Assembly: GCA_005880525.1 (NCBI GenBank) | Contig: VBFW01000005.1 | Coordinates: 1 to 5,080 of the forward strand | From: Chloroflexota bacterium | GTDB lineage: Bacteria > Chloroflexota > Dormibacteria > Dormibacterales > Dormibacteraceae | DNA length: 5,080 nt | Direction of reading: 5' to 3' | Part shown: in pieces, positions 1 to 5,080 of the stretch | How positions within the stretch are numbered: position 1 is the first letter of the stretch | Layout: each line of letters opens with the position of its first letter | Translations under genes and position numbers: made by a program | The notes under the pieces: model-generated | What the model saw: only the letters and a program-made list of their open reading frames with translations | Databases searched by the model: none | What the model was told of the DNA's origin: nothing

Positions 1-3683
<3,683 letters not shown>

Positions 3684-3697
3684 GCCGACAATGTGCC

Positions 3698-3723
3698 GCC
3701 CTAAACGAACGTTCGGTTTAGGC
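3698..3723. promoter_or_regulatory. Inverted repeat with CGAACGTTCG core between the CoA-binding gene and glgE, candidate operator
   Basis: The sequence is symmetric about 3710/3711. The central ten bases CGAACGTTCG (3706-3715) are a perfect palindrome, and the flanks CTAAAC and GTTTAG are also inverted copies offset by one base; ungapped, 10 of 13 positions match on each side. It overlaps the stop codon of the CoA-binding gene and ends 14 bases before the glgE GTG. Symmetric sites of this form are typical of dimeric repressors such as the TetR family. There is no T-tract on either side to support a terminator. Function is inferred from symmetry and position only. Confidence 0.4.
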
Positions 3724-4143
3724 GGCGGAGGCTTTGCGGATCTGGTAGAGCGCGCTGATCACGGCCGTGCACTGATCTTCGACGTAGTCCATTCCGGCGG
3801 CCTCGGCGATGCGGCGCGCCTGTTCGGACCGGATGTCCAGCTGGAGCCAAAGCGCTTTGGCCCCAATTGCCGCCGCCTGGCGCGCGACCTCGGGGGCGTC
3901 GGCCGCGGGTCGAAAGACGTCGACCAGGTCGACAGGCTCCGGCACGTCGAGCAGCGTTCGATACACGCGCTCGCCGAATAGCTCATCGGCGAACGGGTTG
4001 ATGGGGATGATGCGGAAGCCTCGTTGCTGCAGCCCCGCCGGCACCGAGCCTCCGGCCTTGCGCGGGTCGCGCGACGCGCCGACCACGGCGATGGTGCGCG
4101 CAGCGCGAAGTACCTCCTCAGGCGATTTCATGCTTTTGAGCAC
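3718..4143 (-). CDS. YccU-type CoA-binding domain protein (CoA_binding_2), small cytosolic
   Basis: This 141-residue protein is a single Rossmann-like CoA-binding domain of the kind found alone in YccU-like proteins and at the N-terminus of acyl-CoA synthetases (ADP-forming)/succinyl-CoA ligase relatives. Visible hallmarks are the glycine-rich nucleotide loop IAVVGASRDPRKAGGSVP (residues 18-35), the second strand RGFRIIPINPF (41-51), the segment VDLVDVFRP (71-79), ALWLQLDIRSEQA (97-109) and EDQCTAV (122-128) near the C-terminus. There is no signal peptide or membrane segment. Its cellular role is not established for the family; CoA or acyl-CoA binding is expected from fold only. The start used is GTG 4143; ATG at 4131 (MKSPEEV) would shorten it by four residues, and neither has a clear Shine-Dalgarno sequence. 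It is the first gene after the lon terminator region and probably heads a transcript with glgE and treS. Confidence 0.92.
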   Translation of the reverse strand: MLKSMKSPEEVLRAARTIAVVGASRDPRKAGGSVPAGLQQRGFRIIPINPFADELFGERVYRTLLDVPEPVDLVDVFRPAADAPEVARQAAAIGAKALWLQLDIRSEQARRIAEAAGMDYVEDQCTAVISALYQIRKASAA

Positions 4144-4195
4144 AATCGCGTGTTATCAGCGCGAAATTCCCTGTATTTGTGCACAAAAGCGGTTT
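4144..4195 (-). promoter_or_regulatory. AT-rich intergenic region, probable promoter region for the CoA-binding protein/glgE/treS transcript
   Basis: This 52-base gap is clearly richer in A and T than the flanking genes and is the only non-coding space ahead of the three-gene set. It contains a perfect 12-bp palindrome, TTTGTGCACAAA (4176-4187), and the -10-like string TGATAAC on the minus strand (GATAAC at 4157-4152) whose end lies eight bases before the GTG at 4143. Such a position would give a very short leader or a leaderless mRNA, which agrees with the lack of a Shine-Dalgarno sequence. No convincing -35 hexamer sits at 16-18 bases, so the promoter call is tentative. Confidence 0.35.
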
Positions 4196-4208
4196 TTACG
4201 CCGCTTCC
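4185..4208 (-). terminator. Weak candidate intrinsic terminator at the end of lon
   Basis: On the minus strand GGAAGCGG (4208-4201) can pair with CCGCTTTT (4192-4185), six Watson-Crick pairs plus two G-U pairs, around an eight-base loop that contains the lon stop codon. The T-run is only four bases and is itself used in the stem, so termination would be weak or leaky. Some read-through into the CoA-binding gene is therefore possible. Confidence 0.35.
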
Positions 4209-5080
4209 GTTTTGCTCTGCTTTTCGGGCTCGAGCGCGACCTTGAGCACGTCCTCGACCTTGCTCGCCAGGTGGAACGTCATCGCGTTGCGCACGCTCTC
4301 GGGCACGTCGTCCAGGTCCTTCTCGTTGCGCTTCGGGAGGATGACCTCCTTCAGGCCCATGCGGTGGGCGGCCAGCACCTTCTGCTTGACGCCGCCGATG
4401 GGCAGGACGAGGCCCTGCAGGGTGACCTCGCCGGTCATGCCGACAGTGCTCCGCACAGCCCGCCCGGTGAGAAGCGACACGATCGCGGTCGTCATCGTCA
4501 CGCCCGCTGATGGACCGTCCTTGGGCACGGCGCCTTCCGGCACGTGGATGTGGAAGACCTTCTCGATCGCTTCGGGCGCGATGGCGAGCTCCTCCGCGTG
4601 CGACCGCACGTAGGACAGCGCGATCTGCGCGGACTCCTTCATGACGTCGCCCAGCTGGCCGGTCAGCGTCAGGCTGCCGCCGTGTCCGTTGGACATCGGC
4701 GTCGCGGTGGCCTCGACGAACAGCACGTCGCCACCGACTCCTGTCACAGCGAGACCGGTCGCCACTCCAGGCACCGCGGTGCGGGCTGCGACCTCGTTGT
4801 CGAACTTCGGCTTGCCGAGGTACTCACGCACTCGTTCGGGCGTCACCTCGACGGGCACTGCCAGCGCTGAGCCCGCGACCTTCGTCGCGACCTTGCGTGT
4901 GATCTTGCCCAGCTCGCGCTCCAGGTTGCGGACGCCCGCCTCGCGCGTGTGGTCGGTGATCACCTTGAGGATCGCCTCGTCGGTGACAGACACCTCTTCG
5001 CTCTTGAGCCCGGCCTGCTTGATCTGCCGGGTCAGCAGGTGATCGCGCGCGATGGCGACCTTCTCCTCCTCGGTGTAGCC
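4196..5080 (-). CDS. lon: ATP-dependent protease La (Lon), C-terminal part; 5' end outside window
   Basis: Lon is a cytosolic homohexameric AAA+ serine protease that degrades misfolded and regulatory proteins. The window holds the last 294 residues; by comparison with E. coli Lon (784 residues) roughly 500 N-terminal residues, including the substrate-binding domain and Walker motifs, lie to the right. The visible part starts at GYTEEEKVAIARDHLL, continues through the AAA+ lid (TREAGVRNLERELGKI, about residues 45-60; YLGKPKF about 87) and then the S16 protease domain: GLAVTGVGGDVLFVEA, LTLTGQLGDVMKESAQIA, HIHVPEGAVPKDGPSAG, MTGEVTLQGLVLPIGGVKQKVLAAHR. The catalytic dyad is Ser191 (in PKDGPSAG) and Lys234 (in GGVKQK) of the partial numbering, 43 residues apart exactly as S679 and K722 in E. 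coli. The reading frame is intact to TAA at 4198-4196, and the tail is short (KQSKTEAA). Its promoter is outside the window, so regulation cannot be seen. Confidence 0.98.
   Translation of the reverse strand, partial: GYTEEEKVAIARDHLLTRQIKQAGLKSEEVSVTDEAILKVITDHTREAGVRNLERELGKITRKVATKVAGSALAVPVEVTPERVREYLGKPKFDNEVAARTAVPGVATGLAVTGVGGDVLFVEATATPMSNGHGGSLTLTGQLGDVMKESAQIALSYVRSHAEELAIAPEAIEKVFHIHVPEGAVPKDGPSAGVTMTTAIVSLLTGRAVRSTVGMTGEVTLQGLVLPIGGVKQKVLAAHRMGLKEVILPKRNEKDLDDVPESVRNAMTFHLASKVEDVLKVALEPEKQSKTEAA

Noticed and set aside
3704..3717. Possible LexA (SOS) box suggested by CGAAC and GTTCG
   Set aside because: Gram-positive and actinobacterial LexA sites need about four bases between the CGAAC and GTTCG halves; here the halves abut directly, so the spacing is wrong.
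3809..4510. Plus-strand open frame spanning the CoA-binding gene, the intergenic gap and the end of lon
   Set aside because: It crosses two genuine genes and their gap; the translation is low-complexity and unrelated to any family I know.

Overview
The window carries four genes, all on the minus strand, at high GC with strongly GC-biased third codon positions. Read in the direction of transcription (from high to low coordinates) they are: the 3' part of lon (ATP-dependent protease La, 4196-5080), a small YccU-type CoA-binding protein (3718-4143), glgE (alpha-1,4-glucan:maltose-1-phosphate maltosyltransferase, 1602-3683) and treS (maltose/trehalose interconversion, from 1605 past the left edge). 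Gene content and composition suggest a high-GC soil-type bacterium. An actinobacterium or a neighbouring high-GC phylum would fit, but nothing in 5 kb fixes the taxon.

Lon ends in a 52-base, comparatively AT-rich gap. The gap holds a weak hairpin that could be a terminator, a perfect 12-bp palindrome and a possible -10 element. It is the likeliest promoter region for the three genes that follow. The CoA-binding gene is separated from glgE by only 34 bases, and that short gap is overlapped by an imperfect inverted repeat centred on CGAACGTTCG, a candidate operator. glgE and treS overlap by four bases (GTGA), which implies translational coupling.

Functionally, glgE and treS belong to the GlgE route of alpha-glucan synthesis. 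TreS converts trehalose to maltose, a maltokinase (not in the window; in related clusters it often follows treS or is fused to it) makes maltose-1-phosphate, and GlgE transfers maltosyl units to a growing glucan. The CoA-binding protein has no known place in this route.

The most notable feature is that treS is broken in this sequence. Near 588-597 the coding frame shifts, and about 50 residues that all TreS proteins have are absent, including GH13 region IV with its catalytic Asp. The two flanking parts are otherwise well conserved and recognisable. The original frame stays open by chance to the window edge, so an ordinary gene caller could report one intact ORF and miss the defect. It is either a real (probably recent) inactivating deletion or an assembly/sequencing error. 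No previously undescribed system is apparent; the rest is ordinary central carbohydrate and housekeeping sequence.
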